A stretch of DNA of 33,385 nt from Deltaproteobacteria bacterium (GTDB lineage Bacteria; Desulfobacterota; Dissulfuribacteria; Dissulfuribacterales; QOAL01). How positions within the stretch are numbered: the first letter of the stretch is position 1; every line of letters begins with the position of its first letter. The notes under the pieces were generated by a model. The model was not told the origin of the DNA. It made no database searches and saw only the letters and a list, made by a program, of their open reading frames with translations. Both the position numbers and the translations under genes were made by a program. The stretch is from positions 1-33,385 of the forward strand of contig WFZW01000127.1 in the NCBI GenBank assembly GCA_015489365.1. The letters are read 5' to 3'. Below, one piece after another: positions 26,514-33,385 of this stretch.

Positions 26514-28448
26514 ATGGCCGATACATTAATCATAGGCACGGCAGGCCATGTGGATCATGGCAAGACCTCTCTCATAAAGGCCCTTACAGGTATTGACCTT
26601 GACAGGGACCCGGAGGAAAAGAGGCGGGGGCTTACAATAAACGCGGGCTATGCCAGCCTTGAAATGGATTCAGGCCTGGTATTTTTCGTGGATGTCCCGG
26701 GTCACCAGGCCTATCTGAGAAACACCATTCGTGGGCTCTGGGGGGTAGAGACGGCCATACTGGTGATCGCCGCGGATGAAGGAGTCATGCCCCAGACCAG
26801 GGAACACCTGGCGGTACTGGAAATTCTTGGCGTTTCAAAGGGGATAGTCGTGCTTACAAGGGTCGATCTGGCGGATGAAGAGGTCCTTTGCATGGCGGAA
26901 GACGAGGCAAGGGACCTTGTCAGGGGCACCTTCCTGGAGGCGGCCCCGGTTATCCGTTTCTCTGCCAGGACCGGGCTTGGGAAGGCCGAAGTAAAAACGG
27001 CTATCAAGGGGTTGTTGTCCAGTGCCCTGCACAGGAACGTGGACAGACCGTTCATGATGCCTGTAGACCAGGTGTTCACCGTGGACGGATACGGGACAGT
27101 GGTGACCGGCTCGGTGGCCTCGGGCAGGATCCATACCGGTTCGATGGTTGAGATATGTCCAGGGAAAAGGCAGGACCAGGTACGCCTGCTCCAGGCGGGC
27201 GGCAAGCCGGTCGAGGCGGTGAGGGCAGGGATGCGGGCCGGGATCAATCTCAGGCTGACCGGCCATGGCCAAATCGCAAGGGGTATGGTGCTCGGAGGAC
27301 CTGGATGCCTGCGTGAGGGGAGATTTGTAAATCTGGAACTCCACCTGCTGGACCACCTCAGAGAGCCTTTAAAAAATCATGCCGTGGTGCGTGTCTTCTG
27401 CGGTTCCTCCCATGCCATGGCCCGGCTTGTCTTGATGGAAGGCGAGGTCCTCCTGCCAGGCCGCAAGGCCCTTTGCCAACTGAGATTCAAAGGAGATATC
27501 GCTGCCCTCCCCCTTTTCCCCCTGGTGATTTCCAGCCTCTCTCCTGTAAGGATCCTGGGCGGCGGGCCGATCCTTGAGATCTCAAGGCGCAAGTGGCGGA
27601 AAAAATACAGAGAAAAAGCAGGTTACCTGAAACTGCTTTCTTCCGGGCGCCTTGGTGACATAGTGGTGGCGATCCTCAAAAACAGCCCTGGCAGGCCGGT
27701 TGATCCCGCTGAGATAGCCATAACTTCCGGTCATTCCCTGGTGGATATGGAGAGAGAAATCAGGGCACTTCTGAACAAAAGAGAACTCTTGTATGTTGGT
27801 CAAAGGGTTTATCTTTACCGATATTTCAAAGAGATAACAGACAATGCCATAAGGGCTGTCTCCACGTATAACTGCCAGAGGCACGAATTCCCTGGTATGC
27901 CCATTGAGGAGATACGGAGCAAGTTCCCCGTTTCTGATGAGGGCTTAAAGGATGCGCTTATAGAGGCCCTCAAGGCAGATGAAGGCCTGGAGACCGCAAG
28001 GGGCGACCGCCTCTGCATGGCCGGTTTCAAGCCCTTTTTGCCCAATAGGCTCGAAGGGATTTCCCGGAAGGTCATTTCTTTTCTGGAGAGCCGTGAGCCA
28101 AGGCCGGTTACCTTTTCAGACCTTAAGGGACTGGACTCTGTTACCGAGGCTGACCTGCGAAGGGTAGTCTCTTTCCTCTTTCATAATGGAAAGATTGTCA
28201 GGATATTCAAGTCCCATAGAGGCAACAGGGAGGAGTATATTACAACCGGGTACCTGGAGAAAATAAAGGAGAGGATCAGCCGGCATATAATGCTTCACGG
28301 CAGGCTCACCTTTGAAGACACGGCCACGGTTATTCCCATCGGCAGGCTCAGATTCAATATCCTCGACTACCTTGATTCCATAAGATTTACCATTAGATCC
28401 CCAGATATGTCGCGAACCTTGGATACTGGGCACAAGCACAGGAAATAG
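26514..28448 (+). CDS. selB: SelB-type specialised translation elongation factor, divergent
   Basis: 644 residues, full length. EF-Tu-like GTPase domain with P-loop GTAGHVDHGKT (8–18), DVPGH (about 59–63) and TRVD; two beta-barrels; then winged-helix repeats in the C-terminal half (about 370–640) that in SelB bind the SECIS hairpin of the mRNA. It departs from SelB consensus at usually fixed places: RGLTINAGYA instead of RG(I/M)(S/T)IDLG(F/Y)A in switch I, PGHQAYLRNTIRG instead of PGHE(R/K)F(V/I)KNMLAG in switch II, and PVDQVFT (Asp185-Gln186) where SelB has IDR, the Arg of the selenocysteine pocket. Arg241 (AGMR) matches the other pocket Arg. The ATG at 26514 has only a weak ribosome binding site. 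The gene directly follows the unusual tRNA. Confidence 0.93.
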   Translation: MADTLIIGTAGHVDHGKTSLIKALTGIDLDRDPEEKRRGLTINAGYASLEMDSGLVFFVDVPGHQAYLRNTIRGLWGVETAILVIAADEGVMPQTREHLAVLEILGVSKGIVVLTRVDLADEEVLCMAEDEARDLVRGTFLEAAPVIRFSARTGLGKAEVKTAIKGLLSSALHRNVDRPFMMPVDQVFTVDGYGTVVTGSVASGRIHTGSMVEICPGKRQDQVRLLQAGGKPVEAVRAGMRAGINLRLTGHGQIARGMVLGGPGCLREGRFVNLELHLLDHLREPLKNHAVVRVFCGSSHAMARLVLMEGEVLLPGRKALCQLRFKGDIAALPLFPLVISSLSPVRILGGGPILEISRRKWRKKYREKAGYLKLLSSGRLGDIVVAILKNSPGRPVDPAEIAITSGHSLVDMEREIRALLNKRELLYVGQRVYLYRYFKEITDNAIRAVSTYNCQRHEFPGMPIEEIRSKFPVSDEGLKDALIEALKADEGLETARGDRLCMAGFKPFLPNRLEGISRKVISFLESREPRPVTFSDLKGLDSVTEADLRRVVSFLFHNGKIVRIFKSHRGNREEYITTGYLEKIKERISRHIMLHGRLTFEDTATVIPIGRLRFNILDYLDSIRFTIRSPDMSRTLDTGHKHRK

Positions 28449-28462
28449 CCATGCGAAATGTT

Positions 28463-28479
28463 GTTAAGCGGCGCTTAAC
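28463..28479. other. Palindromic hairpin between selB and the convergent THEP1 fusion gene
   Basis: GTTAAGC and GCTTAAC form a 7-bp stem around GGC, 15 bases after the selB stop. No T tract follows on either strand. It could be an RNA 3'-end structure or a protein-binding palindrome. Confidence 0.4.
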
Positions 28480-28600
28480 GCTACATAGCCCTCGATGGAC
28501 ACCATGTATTGGTTTCGGTCGGATGAAAGGAATCCAAGAATAGAAAAAAATGTGCCAAGCCGTTAGATGCGTCACCGTCAGAGGGGGAATCTTTGCGGTT

Positions 28601-30349
28601 TCAACAACTATTTTTTAAGGACAGAATTTCTTCTGTGAGGTCCTCAACCTTTCTCCCGGCGGTAACCTCATAAACAGGTGCCTCTTTCAGGCCCCAACGC
28701 CGGTGAACCTCCTCTATGCTCTCCTCACGTACCAGCCAGACCATAGGTATGTTGACGGTTTGTACGAGGATGTCCAGTGACTTCGCCCACCCCTGGCCCT
28801 GGAGTTCCCATGGTCCGACCTCGTCAACCACCACCAGGTCGGCCCTTTGGATCCGTTCCGGAGAGAGTGCCCGGCGTCCCACGGCCAATCCTTGTTTGCT
28901 AAAACAAAACGGGCCAAAACCGGGAAGGTCCCCCTCTTTACCCCGGCGGCAGAGGAGCCGGCGCTCCCCGGTAAGGAGGTCCACGATGTCGAATCCACTC
29001 CGTATCCTTCCTTCCCAGAGACCGACTGCCAGGATGCCGCCGACCTCCAGGCCGGCAGCCTTCAAGGCCTTAACCGCCTGGGCAAGGAAGGTGGTCTTAC
29101 CGGCCCCTCTTTTCCCGGTGACGATGAGAGTGGGCGGCCTCCGGGATGTTCGGGGCTGGATGCCGGTTGAGTAGGAGTCCACCTGGCGAATGATCCTGGC
29201 CACGGTCTTTACCGGCTGGGAAAAGAGTCCCCTCCGGGCCGCAGCCAGCCTGTCCACCATGAACGGCAGGATATCAAAGGCCACTGGCAGGGCCAGGTAG
29301 AGCTGACGGAAACCGTGATTTTCCATCCAGAGGCGCAAACCAGGGTTTCGGAGCTCAACCCCGAGGGCGGCAAAACCCGCCACCATGAGCACGGCCCGAA
29401 TGTTCATCTCGAGGCCGGCCCGTGCCCCCTGCCAGCTCCAACCGGTACTGGCACTGGCGTTATTGATATGCCCGAGGAGCATCCCGGCCAGGATGGTGAG
29501 CGCGGCCAGCACGGCCCAGAAGCCGGGCCTCTTCAGATATCTCATGCCTTGACGGTAGCGCAGGGATACCAGGAGGACGTAAAGGGCGACAAGGGCGGCG
29601 GAAATCATCAGCGGCAGTCGCCCCAGGAACCAAAGACCCCCGGAGATAATGATTAGATGGAGGATCAACAGGCCCTTGTGAAAGGCCTGCCCGGGATCTA
29701 CCTTTCTTCCTTCAAACCGCCGGCCGGCCGGCAGAGAGGTGGCGAGGGGACCGGCAGGAAGGTTAAGGGCCCGGTCCCCGATGTACCAACCCAAAAGGGC
29801 CGCGCCGATACCGCCCAGGAGATAGAGCGCCGCCAGTCCTGACACCAGGCGCCAGAATCCATGCTGACTTGGATCAAGCCCCAACTGATGGGCTGCAAGC
29901 TGGTACAGACGCAGGTAGAGGTTCACGAGATTCGGGCCGTAGACTACAAGCAGCCTTCCCACCTTGTGCAGGAGGCTCCAGGAGACGGCCAGTGCCCCGC
30001 CCAGCAGGTATCCCGGGATATTGGGACAGAGGAGTTTTACCCCCGCCTCCAGGCACAGGGCCTCTATCACGATGGCCACCATGGGCCCCAAAATGACCGC
30101 GGAGGGCGAGATGGACTTCATGGCCGCGCAGATAAGGCCGGCCCTAAGGAAGAGCCCTTTCCGCGGCCGGAGCCGGTGGGAGGCAACCAGCAGGCAGACT
30201 GCCCAGGCGCTCAGTATCAATCCGGCCAGCGGGACGTGGAGATTGTGGAGGAAGCTGCCAAGTACGATTTCCATCGAGGCCCAGAGGCTGCCGATACCCG
30301 CGGCCCTGAACCACAAGGGGGACAGCCTCCCCGCCTCATCCCTTTTCAC
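28601..30349 (-). CDS. Polytopic membrane protein fused to a THEP1-type P-loop NTPase
   Basis: 582 residues from a GTG start, 4 bases beyond the end of the TonB receptor gene. Residues about 1–340 contain many hydrophobic helices (e.g. SLWASMEIVLGSFLHNL, LLGGIGAALLGWYIGDRAL, PLMISAALVALYVLLVSL) and look like an integral transporter/ECF-like module, with a cytoplasmic linker about 345–400. The C-terminal ~175 residues are a nucleoside-triphosphatase of the THEP1/NTPase_1 family: Walker A TGKRGAGKTTF (about 411–421), GILAVG, FDIVDLLTGERRLL, Walker B LVVVDEVGPWEL (about 503–514). The architecture suggests ATP-driven uptake in which the NTPase is covalently attached. The substrate is unknown; the neighbouring TonB receptor and TupA-like protein point to a metal oxyanion, metallophore or cofactor. 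Confidence 0.75.
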   Translation of the reverse strand: MKRDEAGRLSPLWFRAAGIGSLWASMEIVLGSFLHNLHVPLAGLILSAWAVCLLVASHRLRPRKGLFLRAGLICAAMKSISPSAVILGPMVAIVIEALCLEAGVKLLCPNIPGYLLGGALAVSWSLLHKVGRLLVVYGPNLVNLYLRLYQLAAHQLGLDPSQHGFWRLVSGLAALYLLGGIGAALLGWYIGDRALNLPAGPLATSLPAGRRFEGRKVDPGQAFHKGLLILHLIIISGGLWFLGRLPLMISAALVALYVLLVSLRYRQGMRYLKRPGFWAVLAALTILAGMLLGHINNASASTGWSWQGARAGLEMNIRAVLMVAGFAALGVELRNPGLRLWMENHGFRQLYLALPVAFDILPFMVDRLAAARRGLFSQPVKTVARIIRQVDSYSTGIQPRTSRRPPTLIVTGKRGAGKTTFLAQAVKALKAAGLEVGGILAVGLWEGRIRSGFDIVDLLTGERRLLCRRGKEGDLPGFGPFCFSKQGLAVGRRALSPERIQRADLVVVDEVGPWELQGQGWAKSLDILVQTVNIPMVWLVREESIEEVHRRWGLKEAPVYEVTAGRKVEDLTEEILSLKNSC

Positions 30350-30353
30350 CTTG

Positions 30354-32372
30354 TTAAAATTTCACCCTTAACCCCACCAGAAAATTGCGCCCCGGCATGG
30401 GCCCGTGACCATCGTCATAATTGAGGTCGGCCGCGTTACTTATGTGGCCAAAGAGCTCTCCCTTCAGGGGAGAAGGCAGGGGAAATCCCTTTCTGATTCC
30501 CAGGTTTAACAGGAAAAAGTCGTCAAGCCTGCGCCTGGTCCCGTCTCTCAGATACTCGTATTGGCAGGCGGTATAAGAGGCCAGCAGGTCCAGGGAGGTA
30601 TTCCAGGGGAGAGAAAACCTGGATTCCAGGTCTAGCTTGTGCCGCGGACGCCTGGGGATATCCTGGTCAAGCCCCTTGTCACGGGCAGAAAGATAGGTGT
30701 AATCACACCTCAGATGCATCCAGGACAGGGGCGCGATCCGCAACCCGGCCTCTACCCCCTTGAGGACCGCCCGTCCCAGGTTGACGTATCTCCATCCCCA
30801 TCTTCCGCGCTCCCGCTGGATAAGCCCTTTAACATTATTATAGAAATAACTGGCCCAGACCCTCCCTTGGCCAAGGTCCCTTTCAAGGCCCAGTTCATAC
30901 TGGACGGTCTCTTCAGGACCCAGGTGGGGGTTTCCGCCCGCATGCGCGCTGTACAACTCCTTTAAATGGGGGAACCTGGTCTTTTTCCCTATGGAGGCAT
31001 GGAACCTGGTATCCCCGGTAAGCCTGTAGACGATCCCCAGTTGGGGATTCCAGGAATCGGTGCTGTCCGGCACGGCCCCGCCGGCCGCCTTGATGGGGTC
31101 AAAATAGTCATAACTGGAACCGGCGACAATGGACAGCCTGTCAACAGGCCGGATCTCGTCCTCGATGGCAAAGGTATAGGTGTTGGCTTCAGACTCCTTT
31201 TCCGGCTGCCATCCAGGCTGATCCCACCCCTTTTTGACCCCGAAGGACTTCTTATCCAGGTACTCCTTTTCTTTATGATTGTCCTTGATGTAGTTAAACC
31301 CCATCCTCAGGAGGCTGATCCTGCCAAGATCAAGATAGGCATGGACTTCTCCGCCTGTGGAATAGTCGTCATACCTGCTCTGTTCAAACCACTTCCTCTT
31401 TGTCTGATGGTTGTCCCAACTTACGTCTTTCAGCATGTCTTCGTGATCCACATAAAAGGCCCGGGCCCTTATGGTGAAGAGTTCATTGAATCTCTTTTGC
31501 CCCACCAGGTTCAGGTGCCACTGGTTCCACTTGGGAAAGGCCCAGTAACGGTCGTATTCCGGGGGGCATCCCCGGTCATTGTTGTGGTAGTCAAAGGACA
31601 GGTAGACCTTTGTATCCTCACTGGGTTCATAACCGATTTTCGCGTTCAGGCTCCGCTTCTGGTAATAACTGAGGTCTCTTCTCCCGCCGTCTTCGTGATA
31701 TGGTGAATTTATCCCGAGGTACTTGCTGTCCCTGTCAAAGTCATTAGAGAGACGGAATCCATGAGACTTGCGATAGCCGGCAAGGAGCCAATAATTGAAT
31801 TTTCCCACCGTGGCCCCGTGATTGAGGATGTAGTTCTGGGTATCGTAGTCTCCAAACGAGCTGGTAAACTCGGTGACAGGTCTTTTTCCCCCCTTTTTGG
31901 TAACGATATTGATCACCCCTCCAAGGGTATTGGCACCATAGAGGACGGAAGAGGCGCCCCTGATAACCCATATCTTGGCAATGGCGTCTACCGGGATCTG
32001 CGAAAGGTCCAGGGTCCCGAAATAGCTCTCATAGGCAGGTACACCATCTATGAGGACCTTTATATCCTTTTGGGCAAATCCCCTTATGTTTACCTGCGAT
32101 TGCCCCTTTCCTCCAATATGGACATCCACCCCGGGGACGAAGTCCAGGGCCTCCCCTGCCGTCTGGACGCCCCAGTCCCTGATCTCTTTAGCGTTTATCT
32201 CGGTAATTGCAGCGGCCTGATTCATGGTCTCCCTGGTTCCAGTTACTAGTACCTCTCCCAACCGAAAGACCGCTGCCGTTTTTCCCTTGGTTTCCTGTGA
32301 GAAACCCGCCTGGGGTACGGCAAGCAAGATAACCCAGCACGCTGCCATAATTGTTTCGATTGCAGTCAACAT
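30354..32372 (-). CDS. TonB-dependent outer-membrane receptor (BtuB/FepA-like)
   Basis: 672 residues from ATG (complement of 32370–32372; a GTG 12 bases upstream is the alternative). Signal peptide about 1–29 (ending AGFSQ). Plug domain about 40–150 with EVLVTGTRE, AGEALDFVPGVDVHIGG, VNIRGFAQKDIKVLIDGVP and the very typical VIRGASSVLYGANTLGGVINIVTKK. The rest is a 22-strand barrel ending GRNFLVGLRVKF with a terminal Phe. Such receptors import scarce ligands using the TonB–ExbBD system. The downstream membrane–NTPase fusion, 4 bases away, is probably the inner-membrane partner. Ligand not assignable from sequence. Confidence 0.93.
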   Translation of the reverse strand: MLTAIETIMAACWVILLAVPQAGFSQETKGKTAAVFRLGEVLVTGTRETMNQAAAITEINAKEIRDWGVQTAGEALDFVPGVDVHIGGKGQSQVNIRGFAQKDIKVLIDGVPAYESYFGTLDLSQIPVDAIAKIWVIRGASSVLYGANTLGGVINIVTKKGGKRPVTEFTSSFGDYDTQNYILNHGATVGKFNYWLLAGYRKSHGFRLSNDFDRDSKYLGINSPYHEDGGRRDLSYYQKRSLNAKIGYEPSEDTKVYLSFDYHNNDRGCPPEYDRYWAFPKWNQWHLNLVGQKRFNELFTIRARAFYVDHEDMLKDVSWDNHQTKRKWFEQSRYDDYSTGGEVHAYLDLGRISLLRMGFNYIKDNHKEKEYLDKKSFGVKKGWDQPGWQPEKESEANTYTFAIEDEIRPVDRLSIVAGSSYDYFDPIKAAGGAVPDSTDSWNPQLGIVYRLTGDTRFHASIGKKTRFPHLKELYSAHAGGNPHLGPEETVQYELGLERDLGQGRVWASYFYNNVKGLIQRERGRWGWRYVNLGRAVLKGVEAGLRIAPLSWMHLRCDYTYLSARDKGLDQDIPRRPRHKLDLESRFSLPWNTSLDLLASYTACQYEYLRDGTRRRLDDFFLLNLGIRKGFPLPSPLKGELFGHISNAADLNYDDGHGPMPGRNFLVGLRVKF

Positions 32373-32472
32373 CTTTCCTATCACTCCTTCTGAAAAAACT
32401 GCGCAAAAGGCGGAACATGCATTATTCCCTAAAAGGAATAACGATAAAGTAAAAAAAATTCATCCTAACTGG

Positions 32473-32805
32473 TTAGCCCTTGTTGGGCATTCCAAGCCTG
32501 CAACCCATCATTCCGGCACTGGTCCCAAAGGCAAGGTGCAACAAGAGGAGCAAAAAGGGATCACAGTGAAATCCACTACCGGATAGACTGCGCAACAATA
32601 ATACAAGGGATCCTTTAGCCAGGTGTGACAAGGCAGCAATGCCCGTTGCCGTCATGAAATAGCGCCAGGATCCGGCCAGGAGATTTCTTGTGCGCGGCCA
32701 GAGCACGTCCAATATCAGGCCGGAGATGGCGTACCTTAGAAAGGTTGAGTACCAAGTACCTCCGGTTATGCCTGCCATGGGCATGATCAGAAATGTCGCG
32801 GTGCC
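32473..32805 (-). CDS. Small membrane protein, probably 5'-truncated (ECF S-component-like)
   Basis: An open frame reaches 32949, but the first ~45 residues there are antisense to the TupA-like gene and to repeat F and look non-coding. The credible part starts around 32805–32784. It has three or four hydrophobic helices (GTATFLIMPMAGITGG, YAISGLILDVLW, WRYFMTATGIAALSHLAKG, LLLLLHLAFGTSAGMMGCRLG), with Gly/Ala spacing reminiscent of small substrate-binding (S) subunits of ECF importers. No ribosome binding site is visible. It precedes the TonB receptor on the same strand and may be the third member of that uptake group or a decayed remnant. Start and functionality are uncertain. Confidence 0.5.
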   Translation of the reverse strand, partial: GTATFLIMPMAGITGGTWYSTFLRYAISGLILDVLWPRTRNLLAGSWRYFMTATGIAALSHLAKGSLVLLLRSLSGSGFHCDPFLLLLLHLAFGTSAGMMGCRLGMPNKG

Positions 32806-32875
32806 CAAGGCAAGGGCTGTGTTTTTATATCCAGGAGGGTGGCGCCAAGGGTACAGATTGCATGAAAGCTTGGGG
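32800..32875 (+). repeat. Dispersed structured repeat, copy F (3' domain)
   Basis: Contains GGGCTGTGTTTTTATATCC, AGGGTGGCGCC, AAGGGTACAG and GCATGAAAGCTTGG, matching the 3' domain of copies D/E. The 5' TTACCG domain is not recognisable. It lies between the divergent small membrane protein and the TupA-like gene. Confidence 0.6.
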
Positions 32876-32910
32876 TTGATGGGTAAAAATCCCTGCCATG
32901 GGCAATTAGG

Positions 32911-33385
32911 ATGAGCACCTCGCCAGATTTTCAGAGAAGGGAGCCTCAAATCATTTGTAAGGCAGGGGCGGCAAGTGATGTCGTCCGGGCAGCCGTAATC
33001 GGTGGCATGATAATGACCGGCCTCTGGGACCGGATATCAAGGATATTCGAGGCCCATTCCGGTTACAAGGTGGAGGTGGTCGTCTCAGGCCCAAGACCGG
33101 TGCTTGCAAGGGCCTTGGGCCAGGGAAAGGTCGATATCCTCACCATGCATTCCGGGGACATCACCACGAATCTGGTCGCTGATGGCTACGGGCAGAATCT
33201 GCGGCCCTGGACCCGAAACGAACTGGTAATCGTCGGGCCGTTATCCGATCCTGCCGGTATACGGGGGATGAAAGACGGTGCCGAGGCCCTTTGGCATATT
33301 GCGAGAAAGAAGGCCCCTTTTGTGGACTTTCTTGGGGTCGGCAGCCGGGAAGTCTGTCACAGGCTTTGGCGGGAGGCCGGTGTAT
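32911..33385 (+). CDS. TupA-like tungstate/molybdate-type binding protein, cut by the right edge
   Basis: Open from ATG 32911 to the window end (158 residues so far); the upstream in-frame stop is at 32884. The sequence follows the TupA pattern: VAAVIGG-like first segment, WDRISRIFEAHSGYKVEVVVSGPRP, GKVDILTMHSGD, VADGYGQNLRPWTRNELVIVGPLSDPAGI, and IARKKAPFVDFLGVGSREVC...LWREAGV. TupA proteins bind tungstate or molybdate outside the cytoplasmic membrane for an ABC importer. Oddly, no signal peptide precedes the domain (MSTSPDFQRREPQIICKAG). Either the true start is different, the 5' end was lost next to repeat F, or the protein is cytoplasmic. Tungstate or molybdate would serve the formate dehydrogenase in this window. 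Confidence 0.75.
   Translation, partial: MSTSPDFQRREPQIICKAGAASDVVRAAVIGGMIMTGLWDRISRIFEAHSGYKVEVVVSGPRPVLARALGQGKVDILTMHSGDITTNLVADGYGQNLRPWTRNELVIVGPLSDPAGIRGMKDGAEALWHIARKKAPFVDFLGVGSREVCHRLWREAGV

Noticed and set aside
28480-28550. Further repeat copy after selB
   Set aside because: Short matches (CATGTATTGG, GGATGAAAGG) are present, but the central domain and the TTACCG domain are missing; too little to call.
30966-31706. 246-codon plus-strand open frame opposite the TonB receptor
   Set aside because: Antisense to a receptor with clear plug and barrel motifs; repetitive Pro/Gly/Val composition typical of a reverse-frame artefact.

Overview
The window looks like a chromosomal segment of an anaerobic, moderately GC-rich Desulfobacterota (deltaproteobacterial) organism. 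Three things point that way: an F-type ATP synthase operon that starts with two b-type subunits and lacks atpI/B/E, an HdrA–MvhD–formate dehydrogenase cluster typical of sulfur-metabolising or hydrogen/formate-oxidising anaerobes, and a selB gene. No species can be named from the sequence alone.

Layout. 1–6.9 kb is housekeeping: the 5' part of an aminotransferase (minus strand), rpe, a 68-aa secreted protein, a GAF-domain histidine kinase, then a tight run tatD–maf–yggS–queD–queE. 7.3–13.3 kb is the atp operon (b', b, delta, alpha, gamma, beta, epsilon) with a promoter and a strong terminator. A short GlmU-type uridylyltransferase follows. 14.9–18.1 kb is a three-gene accessory cassette (outer-membrane porin, Tat/lipoprotein-type ModA-like binding protein, NapH-like Fe-S membrane protein). 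18.6–28.4 kb is one co-directional unit: a 1,025-aa double HdrA, MvhD, a 1,372-aa fusion of ferredoxin, GltD-like flavoprotein and molybdo/tungsto formate dehydrogenase, an unusual tRNA, and selB. 28.6–33.4 kb holds a minus-strand group (membrane protein fused to a THEP1-type NTPase, TonB-dependent receptor, remnant of a small membrane protein) and, divergently, a TupA-like binding protein cut by the window edge.

The most interesting signal is the tRNA at 26401–26490, wedged between fdhA and selB. It has a tRNA-Sec body (8-bp acceptor stem, 4-nt D-loop, long variable arm) but a GCA (cysteine) anticodon, U at the discriminator position as in tRNA-Cys, and a 4-bp T-stem with a bulged A. The adjacent SelB is divergent in its switch regions and has Gln where SelB normally has an Arg in the selenocysteine pocket. 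The three upstream enzymes (HdrA, MvhD, FdhA) belong to known selenoprotein families, and all carry UGC codons at the usual Sec positions. Together this suggests a recoded or repurposed selenocysteine system: either Sec inserted at UGC, or a SelB-type factor dedicated to a Cys-tRNA.

Two further patterns deserve attention. Both hdrA and the fdh fusion are interrupted by a +1 frameshift in an 8-G tract at an equivalent Gly-Gly position. A family of structured repeats of about 80–140 bp (at least six copies, both orientations) occupies nearly every larger intergenic space, and same-orientation pairs bracket two accessory gene sets.
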